Positions 34,785 through 43,395 are shown, counted from the first letter of the stretch. The stretch: DNA of 64,000 bases from DASWZN01 sp036404435 (GCA_036404435.1 DASWZN010000032.1:186001-250000), one strand, 5' to 3'. The notes: generated from the sequence alone by a model not told the origin. A program made the numbers and translations.

Positions 34785-35189
34785 TTGCCTATACTCATTC
34801 CAGATTCCGAACTGACAATGACCTTTGTTCGCGCCTCCGGCCCTGGCGGCCAGAACGTCAACAAAGTCTCCACCGCCGTCCAACTGCGCTTCGATGTCGG
34901 CCAATCTCGCTCGCTTCCCGACGAGGTACGGCAGCGCGTCCTCGAGTTGGCGGGCAATCGCGCCACGCAAGACGGCGTGTTGATCATCACGTCCCGTGTG
35001 CACCGGACGCAGGAGGCCAATCGAGCCGAGGCCCGGGCGAGACTGGACGAACTGATCGCCCGCGCGCAAGTCGTGCCGAAGACCCGCCGCCCAAGCCGGC
35101 CCACGCTCGGCTCCAAGGTCCGTCGGCTCACGGCAAAATCGCGACGATCCGCCTCCAAGAAACTGCGAGGCCGGACGACGGACGACTGA
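34785..35189 (+). CDS. arfB: Alternative ribosome-rescue factor ArfB (YaeJ)
   Basis: I choose the TTG at 34785, preceded by GGAAAGAG. It gives MPILIPDSELTMTFVRASG and 134 residues, the normal ArfB length; upstream codons are not conserved-looking. The GGQ peptidyl-hydrolase motif is in ASGPGGQNVNKVSTAVQLRF near residue 19. A long basic tail (RRPSRPTLGSKVRRLTAKSR near 106) is the part that enters the empty mRNA channel of stalled ribosomes. It hydrolyses peptidyl-tRNA on non-stop complexes independently of a stop codon. It lies between a gene-free region and the ABC exporter, with no operon partner. A class I release factor is excluded by size and tail. Confidence 0.92.
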   Translation: MPILIPDSELTMTFVRASGPGGQNVNKVSTAVQLRFDVGQSRSLPDEVRQRVLELAGNRATQDGVLIITSRVHRTQEANRAEARARLDELIARAQVVPKTRRPSRPTLGSKVRRLTAKSRRSASKKLRGRTTDD

Positions 35190-35267
35190 GCTGGCTCATC
35201 CTTCCTCGCAAAGCCTTTCTGAGACTGTCTTCACCTGTCGCAAATATGCCTCGCCGGCAGAAGACAG

Positions 35268-35318
35268 CGACGCCGGTCCAAGCCCAACAGCGTCATTCGG
35301 CTCCCCGACCTGGAGCAG
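35268..35318 (+). pseudogene. Possible N-terminal scrap of a site-specific integrase
   Basis: Seventeen codons read RRRSKPNSVIRLPDLEQ. This resembles the N-terminus of tyrosine integrases common in acidobacterial genomes (PNSVIRLPDLEQSK...). The similarity ends at LVEAIV. There is no start codon nearby and no catalytic domain. Too short to be sure; the rest of the 175-bp gap (35190-35364) shows nothing else. Confidence 0.25.
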
Positions 35319-35364
35319 TTGGTTGAGGCCATCGTCGCAGGCGGTGCGTTCCGGTGGAGCCGGC

Positions 35365-36159
35365 CTACGTTGCAAGACGGGGATACAAGCGGGCGCCAAC
35401 GAAGACCAGGATGGTGGTGGTCAGAAGGATGACAGCGTAGTCTTGACTCAGACTGAAGGTGCTTGTACTGCCCTTAAGCATGAAGGTGCGCAGGGCGTCG
35501 ACGACGTAGGTCAGAGGATTGAGGTGAGAAATGGCCCGCAGCCAGCCGGGCATGATGGCGGTGGGGTAAATGGCGTTGCTCGCAAAGAATAGCGGCATGG
35601 TGAGAACCTGGCCGACTCCCATGAAGCGTTCGCGCGTCTTCACCAGGCACGCGATGATGAGCGAGAACGTCGAAAACAGCGTCGAGGCCAGGACCACGAT
35701 GACCACCACGTTGAGGAGCGCGAGGGGACTCCAATTCAGCTTCACGCCGAGCAGCAGCGAAAGGCAGTAGACGATGGCAGCCTGCGAGAGGGTGCGGAAA
35801 CCGGCGGAGAGTCCCTTGCCGAGCACGAGCGCCGCGCGCGGAGTCGGGCTGACCAGGAATTTCTGGACAATGCCGAGGTCGCGCTCCCAGATGACGTTGA
35901 TGCCGTAAAATATGGCCACGAAGAGAACGCTTTGCGCCAGGATGCCGGGAGCGATGAAGTCCAGATAGGGAATGTTGCCTGTGTGCATCGCCCCGCTGCG
36001 CGAGAACACCTGCCCGAAGATGAGGAGCCAAAGCGCGGGCTGGAGGGCGCGGGTGACGAGCTCCGTGAAATCGTGGCGCAGCTTGCGCACCTCGAACTCG
36101 GTGATGACGAAGGTCTTCTCGACGAAGCCGGTCAGCGGGTGAATGAAAGTGTCAGTCAT
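35365..36159 (-). CDS. ABC-2 type transporter permease (drug-exporter type)
   Basis: From ATG 36157-36159 (MTDTFIHPLTGFVEKTFVIT) the protein has 264 residues; sequence before it is antisense to the ATPase gene end. Six hydrophobic segments fit the ABC2_membrane fold: LWLLIFGQVFSRSG, LAQSVLFVAIFYGINVIWER, IVYCLSLLLGVKLNW, LLNVVVIVVLASTLFSTFSL and the final VILLTTTILVFVGARLYPR. The family signature MPLFFASNAIYPTAIMPGWL with LNPLTYVVDALR precedes the last helix. It forms an exporter with the ATPase encoded 10 bases upstream. DrrA/DrrB-like exporters handle hydrophobic compounds or polysaccharide; the substrate is unknown. Confidence 0.93.
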   Translation of the reverse strand: MTDTFIHPLTGFVEKTFVITEFEVRKLRHDFTELVTRALQPALWLLIFGQVFSRSGAMHTGNIPYLDFIAPGILAQSVLFVAIFYGINVIWERDLGIVQKFLVSPTPRAALVLGKGLSAGFRTLSQAAIVYCLSLLLGVKLNWSPLALLNVVVIVVLASTLFSTFSLIIACLVKTRERFMGVGQVLTMPLFFASNAIYPTAIMPGWLRAISHLNPLTYVVDALRTFMLKGSTSTFSLSQDYAVILLTTTILVFVGARLYPRLAT

Positions 36160-36169
36160 AGGGTTGGGG

Positions 36170-36964
36170 CTAGCCCAGGCGCTGGGCCGTAGCGCGTTCG
36201 GCAGACACGTCGTGGAAGCTGCCGCCGGAGTCCAGGGCGGTGCCGGCATAGTGGACGAAGACCTCAGCCAGCGTGTGGCCGCCGCCAAACGAAGCCTCGA
36301 GTTCTTTGCAGGTGCCTAGCGCAGCCACCTTGCCCAGGTGCATGATCGCGATACGATCGCAATGGCTCTCCGCTTCCTCCAGGTAATGGGTGGTGAAGAA
36401 CAGGGTGGTGCCGTAGTTGGCCCGGAGATCGACGAGATGTTTCCAAACGGCGTCGCGCGCAATCGGGTCCAGGCCGACGGTCGGCTCATCGAGGAAGAGC
36501 ACGCGCGGCCGATGGAGCGTGGACAGTGCGATTTCCAGGCGGCGGACCATGCCGCCGGAGTATTGGCCCACGAGACGGCCGCCGTCGGCAGTCAGGCCCA
36601 TGAACTCCAATGCCTCCCGGATGCGCGCCTGCTGCTCGCGGCGCGGCAGGTCGTAGAGTTTGGCGAAGATGAGGAGGTTCTCGTAACCGGTGAGCGAACC
36701 GTCCACGGAGACGGCCTGCGGCACATAGCCGATGGCGCGGCGAACATCGACCGCCTGCGTCTTTATGGAGAAACCGGCCACGCGCGCCTCGCCCGAGGAG
36801 GGCGGCAACAGCGTGGTGAGCATCTTGATCGTGGTGGTCTTGCCAGCCCCGTTGGAACCGAGCAAGCCGAAGACCTCGCCGGCGTTGACCGTGAGGGTTA
36901 GAGCATCGACCGCCGTAAATGCGCCGAAGCGGCGGGTAAGGCACTCGATTTCCAGAACGGTCAT
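36170..36964 (-). CDS. ABC transporter ATP-binding protein (DrrA type)
   Basis: From ATG 36962-36964 (MTVLEIECLTRRFGAFTAVD) the protein has 264 residues. All ATPase motifs are intact: Walker A GLLGSNGAGKTTTIKMLTTL near residue 34, Q-loop YVPQAVSV, signature GQYSGGMVRRLEIAL near 132, Walker B RVLFLDEPTVGLDP near 150, and the H-loop FFTTHYLEEAE. The long C-terminal helix region (LGTCKELEASFGGGHTLAEV) is typical of the daunorubicin-resistance class. It powers the permease encoded immediately downstream. The region upstream holds the divergent acidic gene at 37046. Confidence 0.95.
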   Translation of the reverse strand: MTVLEIECLTRRFGAFTAVDALTLTVNAGEVFGLLGSNGAGKTTTIKMLTTLLPPSSGEARVAGFSIKTQAVDVRRAIGYVPQAVSVDGSLTGYENLLIFAKLYDLPRREQQARIREALEFMGLTADGGRLVGQYSGGMVRRLEIALSTLHRPRVLFLDEPTVGLDPIARDAVWKHLVDLRANYGTTLFFTTHYLEEAESHCDRIAIMHLGKVAALGTCKELEASFGGGHTLAEVFVHYAGTALDSGGSFHDVSAERATAQRLG

Positions 36965-37045
36965 TCGAACTTTTGCATGCAGGTTGGGGACCAAAGCCGC
37001 CGCGGGGGCGCAGGCGTTGGCGAGCCACGTGCAGCAGAAAAGCGC

Positions 37046-37306
37046 ATGAAGAAGCAAGATGACGAGGGCACTCGAGAGGAGGGGACGGGTCCGGATTCAG
37101 GCGGGCAGTCCGGGGACACTCAGGGATTGTCGGACGCCGCGGAGGCGGGCTCGGAGAGCGTAGAAGAACTGGTCGAGGAGGGGCAGTCGTTCGAGGCCGA
37201 AGTGATCGCAGGCGTGGAAGAGGCACCCGACGCGGACGTGTCTGAAGTCCACACTAAACAAGTACCAGAGGACGATGTGCCTTTGGAGTACCAGGACAGA
37301 GATTAG
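37046..37306 (+). CDS. Small highly acidic hypothetical protein
   Basis: This 86-residue protein starts MKKQDDEGTREEGTGPDSGG and continues LSDAAEAGSESVEELVEEGQ, FEAEVIAGVEEAPDADVSEV and KQVPEDDVPLEYQDRD. It has an extreme acidic composition, no cysteine or tryptophan, and no membrane segment. The second half looks ordered and resembles small conserved proteins I have seen in acidobacteria, but I cannot name a family. The ribosome site is weak (AGAAAAG before the ATG). It lies divergent to the ABC ATPase, with the start codons 81 bases apart. Confidence comes from non-random protein composition rather than known homology. Confidence 0.6.
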   Translation: MKKQDDEGTREEGTGPDSGGQSGDTQGLSDAAEAGSESVEELVEEGQSFEAEVIAGVEEAPDADVSEVHTKQVPEDDVPLEYQDRD

Positions 37307-37481
37307 GTTCGGTCCGGAATTCGGCGTGCGGACGGCGTCACGGTGCGAACTTTGCGCGCGCGACTGCAGATTCTGCACGCTGGCTCACCGCCGGATCCGC
37401 AAGCGGCTGGCGAAGTGACACTCCCCACCCACGTGACGAGCGCTAAACCCCGCCGCTGGGGCGTGGGATAATCGCCTTGCG

Positions 37482-38093
37482 ATGGAGTGGGCGGACCAAG
37501 TGACTTGGAGCGCGATGGTGCGCGGGAGCCGCATCCTGCCACGGTCTTTCTACGTCCGCGAGACCGAGGCGGTGGCGCGCGGCCTCGTGGGCAAGGTCCT
37601 GGTTCACGGGCAGACGGCGGGGCGCATCGTCGAGACCGAGGCATACCTGGGGATGGGGGACTTGGCGGCGCACGCATCGCACGGGATCACAGAACGCACG
37701 CGGGTGATTTTCGGCCCGCCCGGGCACGCGTATGTCTACCTGATCTACGGCATGTACGAATGCCTGAACCTGGTGGCCGAGCCGGATGGGATGCCGGGCT
37801 GCGTTTTGATCCGCGCCCTCGAGCCGCTCCTGGGGATCGAGAGCATGCGGCGGAGGCGGCCAGCGGCGCGGCGCATCGAGGATCTGGCCTCCGGCCCCGG
37901 CAAATTGACGCAGGCGCTCGGCGTCACGCGGCGCCACTACGGTGCGGACGTGACCCGCGGCGGCCTCACGGTTCGCGGGTTGAAATGCGAGCCGGCTTGC
38001 GAGATCGCTGCCACCGCGCGCATAGGCTTCACGGAGACGGCCGACCGGCCGCTGCGGTTCATCGTCCGGGGGAGCGGGTTCGTGAGCGCGTGA
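37482..38093 (+). CDS. mpg: 3-methyladenine DNA glycosylase (AAG/Mpg family)
   Basis: This 203-residue alkyl-purine DNA glycosylase, with the mixed-beta AAG fold, removes 3-methyladenine, hypoxanthine and ethenoadenine. Landmarks are SFYVRETEAVARGLVGKVLV near residue 22 and GRIVETEAYLGMGDLAAHAS near 47, which includes the catalytic glutamate. The region with TRVIFGPPGHAYVYLIYGMY near 73 includes the intercalating tyrosine loop. The segments CVLIRALEPL and GPGKLTQALGVTRRHYGADV follow. Two starts are possible (37482 or the ATG at 37515). It is 24 bp upstream of the phosphomannomutase gene, probably co-transcribed. Confidence 0.93.
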   Translation: MEWADQVTWSAMVRGSRILPRSFYVRETEAVARGLVGKVLVHGQTAGRIVETEAYLGMGDLAAHASHGITERTRVIFGPPGHAYVYLIYGMYECLNLVAEPDGMPGCVLIRALEPLLGIESMRRRRPAARRIEDLASGPGKLTQALGVTRRHYGADVTRGGLTVRGLKCEPACEIAATARIGFTETADRPLRFIVRGSGFVSA

Positions 38094-38116
38094 CAGGCCA
38101 TGGTAAATTGCGGTTT

Positions 38117-39481
38117 ATGCTGATTCCCACCATCTTTCGCGAATACGACATTCGAGGCATCGCCGATAAGGAGCTGCTGGACGCGGACATCGAGAACCTG
38201 GGCCGCGCAATCGGGACCTATCTAGGCCGGCGTTCGGGCCGGAACGTGACGCTGGGGTGCGACACGCGCCTGAGCTCGCCTCGTCTGCAGAGCGCGATGG
38301 CGCGGGGCCTGGTGGCGAGCGGCTGCGAAGTGACCGATATCGGCATCGTGCCCACGCCGGTGCTGTACTATTCCGTGTTCCATCTGAAGGCTACCGGCGC
38401 GGTGATGATCACCGGCAGCCACAACCCGCCGGAGTACAACGGCTTCAAAGTCGTCTCGGGCGAGGGCACGGTCTTCGGTGCCGAGATCCAGGCCATTCGG
38501 GAAATCATCGAGCGGGGAGATTATGACTCCGGCGCGGGCTCGCTCAAAACCGCGGGCGTCGTGCCGGCCTACGTGGACGAGGTGGCGTCGCAATTCCGCC
38601 TCGAGCGCAGAGTGAAAGTGGTGGCCGATGCGGGCAACGGCACCGCGGGTCCGGTCATTCACCGCATCTTCGAAAAGCTGAACGTGGAGGCCACGGAGCT
38701 GTTCTTCGAGATGGACGGCCGCTTCCCGAACCACCACCCGGACCCGACCGTGCCGAAGTTCATCGCCGAGCTGATCGCGACCGTGAAGCGGACCGGGGCG
38801 GACCTGGGCGTGGCCTTCGACGGAGACGCGGACCGGCTGGGCGCAGTCGACGAGCAGGGCAACGTTCTGTGGGGCGACCAGTTGATGACGATCTACGCGC
38901 GCGAGATTCTCCAGCGCAAGCCCGGCGCGACGTTCATCGGCGAGGTGAAGTGCTCGCAGTTGATGTACGACGAGATCGAGCGTCTGGGCGGCAACGCGAT
39001 CATGTACAAGACCGGGCACTCGCTCATCAAGGCCAAGATGAAGGAGAGCCACGCGGAGCTGGCGGGCGAGATGAGCGGCCACATGTTCTTCGCCGACCGC
39101 TACTACGGCTACGACGACGCGCTCTACGCAGCGTGCCGGCTGATCGAGATCGTCTCGAAATCCGGGAAGCCGCTCTCGGCGCAACTGGCCGGGCTTCCGA
39201 AGATGGTCTCGACGCCGGAGATCCGGATCGATTGTCCGGACGGGCTGAAATTCGAGGTAGTGAAGCGCGTGACGGACCGTCTGCGCCGCGCACATCCGGT
39301 GGTGGATATCGACGGCGTACGCGTGTTGTTCCCGCAAGGCTGGGGCCTGGTGCGCGCGTCGAATACGCAGCCGGTCCTGGTGGAGCGCTTCGAGGCGGCG
39401 AACGAGGAGCTGCTCGGCCAGTACAGGGAAGAGGTCGAGGGGGTGGTGGCCGAGGCGAAGAAGGCGGTGGGGGCGGCCTAG
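38117..39481 (+). CDS. Phosphomannomutase/phosphoglucomutase
   Basis: This 454-residue alpha-D-phosphohexomutase of the AlgC/ManB type converts the 6-phosphate and 1-phosphate of mannose or glucose, feeding nucleotide-sugar synthesis. The start at ATG 38117 gives MLIPTIFREYDIRGIADKEL, the usual N-terminus; upstream codons overlap mpg. Motifs are the active-site serine loop AVMITGSHNPPEYNGFKV near residue 97, the metal loop GVAFDGDADRLGAVDE near 234, the sugar-specificity loop AGEMSGHMFFADRYYG near 315, and the phosphate-binding RASNTQPVLVERFEA near 413. It plausibly supplies GDP-mannose or UDP-glucose precursors for the glycan locus that follows at 40 kb. Its stop overlaps a convergent gene by 4 bp. 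Confidence 0.95.
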   Translation: MLIPTIFREYDIRGIADKELLDADIENLGRAIGTYLGRRSGRNVTLGCDTRLSSPRLQSAMARGLVASGCEVTDIGIVPTPVLYYSVFHLKATGAVMITGSHNPPEYNGFKVVSGEGTVFGAEIQAIREIIERGDYDSGAGSLKTAGVVPAYVDEVASQFRLERRVKVVADAGNGTAGPVIHRIFEKLNVEATELFFEMDGRFPNHHPDPTVPKFIAELIATVKRTGADLGVAFDGDADRLGAVDEQGNVLWGDQLMTIYAREILQRKPGATFIGEVKCSQLMYDEIERLGGNAIMYKTGHSLIKAKMKESHAELAGEMSGHMFFADRYYGYDDALYAACRLIEIVSKSGKPLSAQLAGLPKMVSTPEIRIDCPDGLKFEVVKRVTDRLRRAHPVVDIDGVRVLFPQGWGLVRASNTQPVLVERFEAANEELLGQYREEVEGVVAEAKKAVGAA

Positions 39482-39990
39482 TTCTTTGGCCCGGGCGCTT
39501 CGGTGCGGCCGGCGAGGGGCTTGATGACCGGGCCTCCGCAGACGCCGACTCCGGTCTGGAGCAGGGCGTTGAGAAAGCTTAGGAACACCGCGTAAACGGT
39601 CTGCTCGGTGACGGGGTTCTTGCCGGGGAGCCGAAAGCTGACCGGCAGCTCTTTGGTGAACTGTATCAGGATGGAATCGGGCAGCGGGCGGCCGGCGCGG
39701 TCCCTGTGGTTGGCCAGGATCATGGGGGTCTGGAGCACCTGGCCGGTCTGGCCATCCACGTAGAACTGGCAACGCGAAAACCAGCCCAGGTTGCCGGGAT
39801 CGGCGGCGTCGAACAGCAGCAGAGGCGACTGGCGCTCCGTGGCCGTCAGCTCGAGCGAAACCGTGCGCTTTCCGTCCTCGAGCTTCGAGTCGAAGCCCGC
39901 CTGCTTGGCGACGTTGGTGAGGATCTCCGGATCGAGCTCGAGCACGATGAGCTTGTGCTGCCCAGCCTGAGCGACTTGCATAGAGTCCAT
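39478..39990 (-). CDS. Conserved hypothetical protein
   Basis: This 170-residue soluble protein, convergent with the phosphohexomutase gene, shares its last 4 bp. It has a beta-rich middle: VSLELTATERQSPLLLFDAA near 44, GWFSRCQFYVDGQTGQVLQT near 69, and LPDSILIQFTKELPVSFRLP near 103. A hydrophobic helix follows (TVYAVFLSFLNALLQTGVGV near 130). There is no signal peptide and no known motif. The ATG at 39988-39990 and a second in-frame ATG three codons later are both possible. It shares a short divergent promoter region with the 40070 membrane gene. No function is proposed. Confidence 0.8.
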   Translation of the reverse strand: MDSMQVAQAGQHKLIVLELDPEILTNVAKQAGFDSKLEDGKRTVSLELTATERQSPLLLFDAADPGNLGWFSRCQFYVDGQTGQVLQTPMILANHRDRAGRPLPDSILIQFTKELPVSFRLPGKNPVTEQTVYAVFLSFLNALLQTGVGVCGGPVIKPLAGRTEAPGPKN

Positions 39991-40002
39991 TCTAGCTATA
40001 AT
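39976..40002 (+). promoter_or_regulatory. Candidate promoter for the glycan locus
   Basis: TTGCAT (39976-39981) and a perfect TATAAT (39997-40002) are separated by 15 bases. The first glycan gene starts at 40070. The spacing is shorter than ideal and the -35 overlaps the start of the divergent hypothetical gene. Confidence 0.35.
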
Positions 40003-40069
40003 TCGAGTCTGGCGCCCCCAAGGACGCCTGCGTTGAAGACGAGACCTCGCTCGGTACCTCGGCTCGCCT

Positions 40070-41518
40070 ATGTCTCTCGGACGAATCGGCTGGAGTGCGC
40101 TCGCGGTAGCCGCGGCGATTCTCGTCTTTCAGATCCTGGCGCCGCCGGCCATCGGACTCGCCGATAACGGCGACTTCGCCAAGATTACCGGACGATTCAA
40201 CTTCTACCCCGCGGTGGACGATTTAAGCGACTCGGCGTTCCGCTATATCAATCTCCAGTACGATATCAGGCTCGACAGCCACATCGACACCGGTTTTCAC
40301 TCCTCGGAGGAGCTGCTGATAGGGGCGGCCTTGCTGCTGAATCGCGTCGTCTCCCGGCCCGGCGTCTTCGACCTTCGCGCGATGGGCGTCGTTCATGCGG
40401 CCTTGTTTCTCCTGGCCCTTGCGTTCTTGATCGAGTTACTCCGCGGAGAGCGGGCGCGGCTTCGGATCGCGCTGCTGGCGCTGGCCGTGGTCGTTTTCTG
40501 CGACGTGACATTCTCGGCCTATTACAATTCGTTCTATCTGGACGCAGGCGCGTTTGTGTTCCTGATGCTATCGATCGTGACCGTGTTGCGCGCGGTCGCA
40601 CGACGGCGGCCGGCGGACACGATCCTGGCCCTGTTTTTCTGCCTGCTGCTGGTGACCGCGAAGTCGCAGCACGCGTTGCTGGCGATTCCGCTGGCCGTAT
40701 TCTTCATCTGGGAGCGGCACGCGATGTGGCCGCGCCGGGCGCTTCTCGGGAGCGCGCTGGCGACTGCCTGCGTTTTGGGCGGCGGCGCATATGAGCTGGC
40801 CGAGGGCAGTCCTCCCGGCTACACCGGCCCGTGCCTGTTCAACATCGTCTTCGCCAGGCTGCTGCCGACGGCGGAGGATCCCGCGGCCGAACTGGCCAGT
40901 CTGGGGCTGGACCAATCGTACCTGCGCTACATGGACATGGACGCCTACATGGATCGTTCCCCCATGCGAGATCGCGGCTGGGCCCGGTCGTTTCCGACTA
41001 AGATCTCATTCCTTCGCCTGGGCGGGTTCTACGTGACGCACCCGGGCCGCGCATTGGGCGTGGCCCGACTTGCGCTGGGAGAGGCGGCGCTGGGACGTCC
41101 GCCGGGAGTCGGTAACTACGACCAGTCGGCGGGGCGTCCGCCCTATGCGCAGAGCGGCGCATTTTCGATCTGGAGCACGGTCAGAGGGAGACTCCTCGAT
41201 GTTTTCCTGTGGGCGTATCCGCTTCTGTTCGCGATCTCGGTGGGAGCGATTGCGTGGAGGTTCCCGGCCGGCGGGGTGGCGCTCGGCCTCATGGGGTTGA
41301 TGGAGTTCGCTCTGGGTGCGATGACGGACGCATCCGAGGTCACGCGGCATCTGTTCCTGTTCAACACCATCTGGGATGCGACTCTCTTTGCCGCCGTGGC
41401 GACGTTGGCCCTGTCTCTGCGGGGCCGTCGGAGGCGGCCGGCCGGCCGCTACGAGTCTGAGCTTCTCGAGCCGACCGAATTGGTTGCGGGTCCAGGCGCG
41501 AGCCATGGAACGGACTAG
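40070..41518 (+). CDS. Polytopic membrane protein resembling glycan hexose transferase WsfD
   Basis: This 482-residue integral membrane protein has about ten helices, for example ALAVAAAILVFQILAPPAIG, VVHAALFLLALAFLIELL, AFVFLMLSIVTVLRAVAR and TILALFFCLLLVTAKSQHA. The N-terminal loop GLADNGDFAKITGRFNFYP resembles WsfD-type GT-C proteins of S-layer glycan clusters. The SAYYNSFYLDAGAFVF segment near 150 is likewise typical. A large loop (YMDMDAYMDRSPMRDRGWAR) follows. It probably transfers a lipid-linked sugar at the outer face of the inner membrane. First gene of the glycan locus; the methyltransferase starts 44 bp downstream. The assignment rests on topology and loop motifs rather than a confirmed match. 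Confidence 0.8.
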   Translation: MSLGRIGWSALAVAAAILVFQILAPPAIGLADNGDFAKITGRFNFYPAVDDLSDSAFRYINLQYDIRLDSHIDTGFHSSEELLIGAALLLNRVVSRPGVFDLRAMGVVHAALFLLALAFLIELLRGERARLRIALLALAVVVFCDVTFSAYYNSFYLDAGAFVFLMLSIVTVLRAVARRRPADTILALFFCLLLVTAKSQHALLAIPLAVFFIWERHAMWPRRALLGSALATACVLGGGAYELAEGSPPGYTGPCLFNIVFARLLPTAEDPAAELASLGLDQSYLRYMDMDAYMDRSPMRDRGWARSFPTKISFLRLGGFYVTHPGRALGVARLALGEAALGRPPGVGNYDQSAGRPPYAQSGAFSIWSTVRGRLLDVFLWAYPLLFAISVGAIAWRFPAGGVALGLMGLMEFALGAMTDASEVTRHLFLFNTIWDATLFAAVATLALSLRGRRRRPAGRYESELLEPTELVAGPGASHGTD

Positions 41519-41562
41519 AAGGCTGGATGCCTTCGCTTGCAGTCGTGCTACGCTGAGTTCCA

Positions 41563-42348
41563 ATGCCGATCGAGGTCTGGTCGCGCGGCGACGCGGATAC
41601 CAACATGGACCAACGGATTCTGGTGCGGCTCGCGGAGCGGGTGCGGGCACATCCTTGGTGGCACAGCCGAACCACGCTGGCGCGGTGGCTTTTGCGCCGC
41701 GAAGGCGTGCTGGCGCCGGCGCGACTGCTGGACACTGGATGCGGATGGGGCAGTACGTTTCTGGCGTTGGAATCCGACGGGTATCAGATGAGTGGTTGCG
41801 ACATCTCCGAACAAATGCTCGAGCGGCTGGATGCCCCCCAACGCCGTCTGGCGGTCTGCGATTTGACCCAGGCCACAGCGGTTGACGAAACGTTCGAAGC
41901 CGTTCTGGCGATGGACGTCATCGAGCACATCGACGACGACGTGGCGGCGGCGCGCCAGTTGTGCCGCTTTGTGCACCCGGGCGGCTTGCTGATAATCAGC
42001 GTTCCAGCCCGGCCGGAGTTGTACGGCGAGTTCGATGCTATCCAGGGACATCGCCGGCGTTACACCGCCGAAACCCTGAAGGAGACCCTGCAGACGGCCG
42101 GATTCGGCGGCATCAGGTTGTGGTGGTGGGGCCAGCTGATTTACTACCTGATCCGCCATCAGCGCGCCGAGAAGAAAGGCATCCCCGGCGAGACTCCGGA
42201 CCAGACGTATTTGCGCTATCTGGAACTCCCCGGGTACCCGGTGCGGTGGTTGATGGAGGCAGCGTTTTGCGCGGATCGGTGGCTGACGCGGTGGGGCGTG
42301 TGCCGGACGGGCACCTCCCTGCTGGCGGTGGCGAGGCGGCCGGCATGA
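41563..42348 (+). CDS. Class I SAM-dependent methyltransferase
   Basis: This 261-residue protein has the Rossmann-type SAM site LLDTGCGWGSTFLALESDGY near residue 55, the acidic MSGCDISEQMLERL, and LAMDVIEHIDDDVAAARQLC near 115 with the post-II D-x-x-E-H motif. PGGLLIISVPARPELYGEFD follows near 140. HRRRYTAETLKETLQTAGFG is typical of Methyltransf_11/UbiG-like enzymes found in surface-glycan loci, often next to a GT2 that makes a polyprenyl-linked sugar. The C-terminal third is hydrophobic and may lie against the membrane. It overlaps the GT2 start by 4 bp (ATGA). Sugar, lipid or a small acceptor are all possible substrates. Confidence 0.9.
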   Translation: MPIEVWSRGDADTNMDQRILVRLAERVRAHPWWHSRTTLARWLLRREGVLAPARLLDTGCGWGSTFLALESDGYQMSGCDISEQMLERLDAPQRRLAVCDLTQATAVDETFEAVLAMDVIEHIDDDVAAARQLCRFVHPGGLLIISVPARPELYGEFDAIQGHRRRYTAETLKETLQTAGFGGIRLWWWGQLIYYLIRHQRAEKKGIPGETPDQTYLRYLELPGYPVRWLMEAAFCADRWLTRWGVCRTGTSLLAVARRPA

Positions 42349-43346
42349 TTTCCCTGGTAGCTCCTGCGTTCAACGAGGCCGAGGGCATCGAGGAACTATA
42401 TCGCCGGGTGTGTGCCGCCAGTCCGCCGTGGGGCGAGGACTTCGAGCTGGTGGTTGTGGACGATGGGAGCCGCGATCGGACCCTGGAAATCCTGGAGCGT
42501 CTGGCCAGCGATCCACGGCTGAAGGTGGTCAGCCTGTCGCGGAATTTCGGCCATCAGGCGGCAGTTTCCGCGGGCCTCATGCATACCCAGGGCGATATCG
42601 TGGCGGTTATCGATGCCGATCTGCAGGACCCGCCGGAATCCCTGCGACCCTTCCTAGAGAAGGTGCGCGAAGGCTGGGATGTTGTGTACGCCATTCGTAC
42701 GAGGCGGAAGGAAGGTCCGGTCAAGCGCATCTGCTACCACCTGTACTACCGGCTGCTGAAACGTATGGCCGGCATCGACATACCGCTGGATGCCGGAGAC
42801 TTCTGCGTGATGCGGCGGGAAGTCGTGGATGCGTTGAACGAGCTGCCGGAACGGAACCGGTTCATTCGAGGGCTGCGGACTTGGGTCGGATTCCGCCAGA
42901 CGGGTCTGGCTTACGAACGCAACGCCCGGTACGCCGGCGAGCCCAAGTACACATTCCGGAAGCTCTTTAAGCTGGCCACCGACGGGATCATCAATTTCAG
43001 TTTCCGCCCGCTGCAGTTCATCTCATTTCTGGGGATGCTGGTGGCCCTGGTCTCTATTGCCGGCGGCTTTCTGGTGGTGCTCCAGTACCTGACGAACTTC
43101 ACCTTCCTGGGATTCAACCCGCGGAATGCGCGGGGGTGGACTTCGCTGGTATTTGTGGTTTTGTTCTCGTCCGGCGTGCAGTTGATCTGCCTGGGAATCC
43201 TGGGAGAGTATGTGGGCCGGCTGTTCGAAGAGGTGAAGCAGCGGCCGGCGTGGCTGGTGCGCAAACGCATCAACCTGCCGGAGCCCGAGGCGGCGGAGCG
43301 GCCGTTTTCCGGGCGGGCAGGCGCGGGCGCCAGGTACCGGTCGTAG
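42345..43346 (+). CDS. Polyprenyl-phosphate glycosyltransferase, GT2 with two C-terminal membrane helices (GtrB/CsbB/ArnC-like)
   Basis: This 333-residue protein starts at an ATG overlapping the methyltransferase stop. The GT-A domain shows ISLVAPAFNEAEGIEELYRR, then ELVVVDDGSRDRTLEILERL near 36, SRNFGHQAAVSAGLMHTQGD near 66, and the metal motif AVIDADLQDPPESL near 88. The acceptor-site segment LPERNRFIRGLRTWVGFRQT lies near 168. Two membrane helices follow: FISFLGMLVALVSIAGGFLV near 226 and TSLVFVVLFSSGVQLICLGI near 265, then an EYVGRLFEEVKQRP tail. Such enzymes charge undecaprenyl phosphate with one sugar on the inner face; a flippase and GT-C enzymes use the product. It is the likely donor-maker for the GT-C proteins downstream. 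Confidence 0.95.
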   Translation: MISLVAPAFNEAEGIEELYRRVCAASPPWGEDFELVVVDDGSRDRTLEILERLASDPRLKVVSLSRNFGHQAAVSAGLMHTQGDIVAVIDADLQDPPESLRPFLEKVREGWDVVYAIRTRRKEGPVKRICYHLYYRLLKRMAGIDIPLDAGDFCVMRREVVDALNELPERNRFIRGLRTWVGFRQTGLAYERNARYAGEPKYTFRKLFKLATDGIINFSFRPLQFISFLGMLVALVSIAGGFLVVLQYLTNFTFLGFNPRNARGWTSLVFVVLFSSGVQLICLGILGEYVGRLFEEVKQRPAWLVRKRINLPEPEAAERPFSGRAGAGARYRS

Positions 43347-43372
43347 CAGAGGTTTCCACCGGCGACGCCTGA

Positions 43373-43394
43373 GCGTCGAGACGAGTCTCGACGC
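43373..43394. repeat. Perfect 10-bp inverted repeat GCGTCGAGAC...GTCTCGACGC
   Basis: GCGTCGAGAC, spacer GA, GTCTCGACGC form a hairpin in the 90-bp gap between the GT2 and the epimerase gene. It is directly followed by a second hairpin (43396-43418). No T-run follows. Confidence 0.85.
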
Positions 43395-43395
43395 A

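Noticed and set aside
37487..38116. 210-codon upstream extension of the phosphohexomutase frame
   Set aside because: It overlaps mpg in another frame; the conserved N-terminus MLIPTIFREYDIRG starts at 38117.
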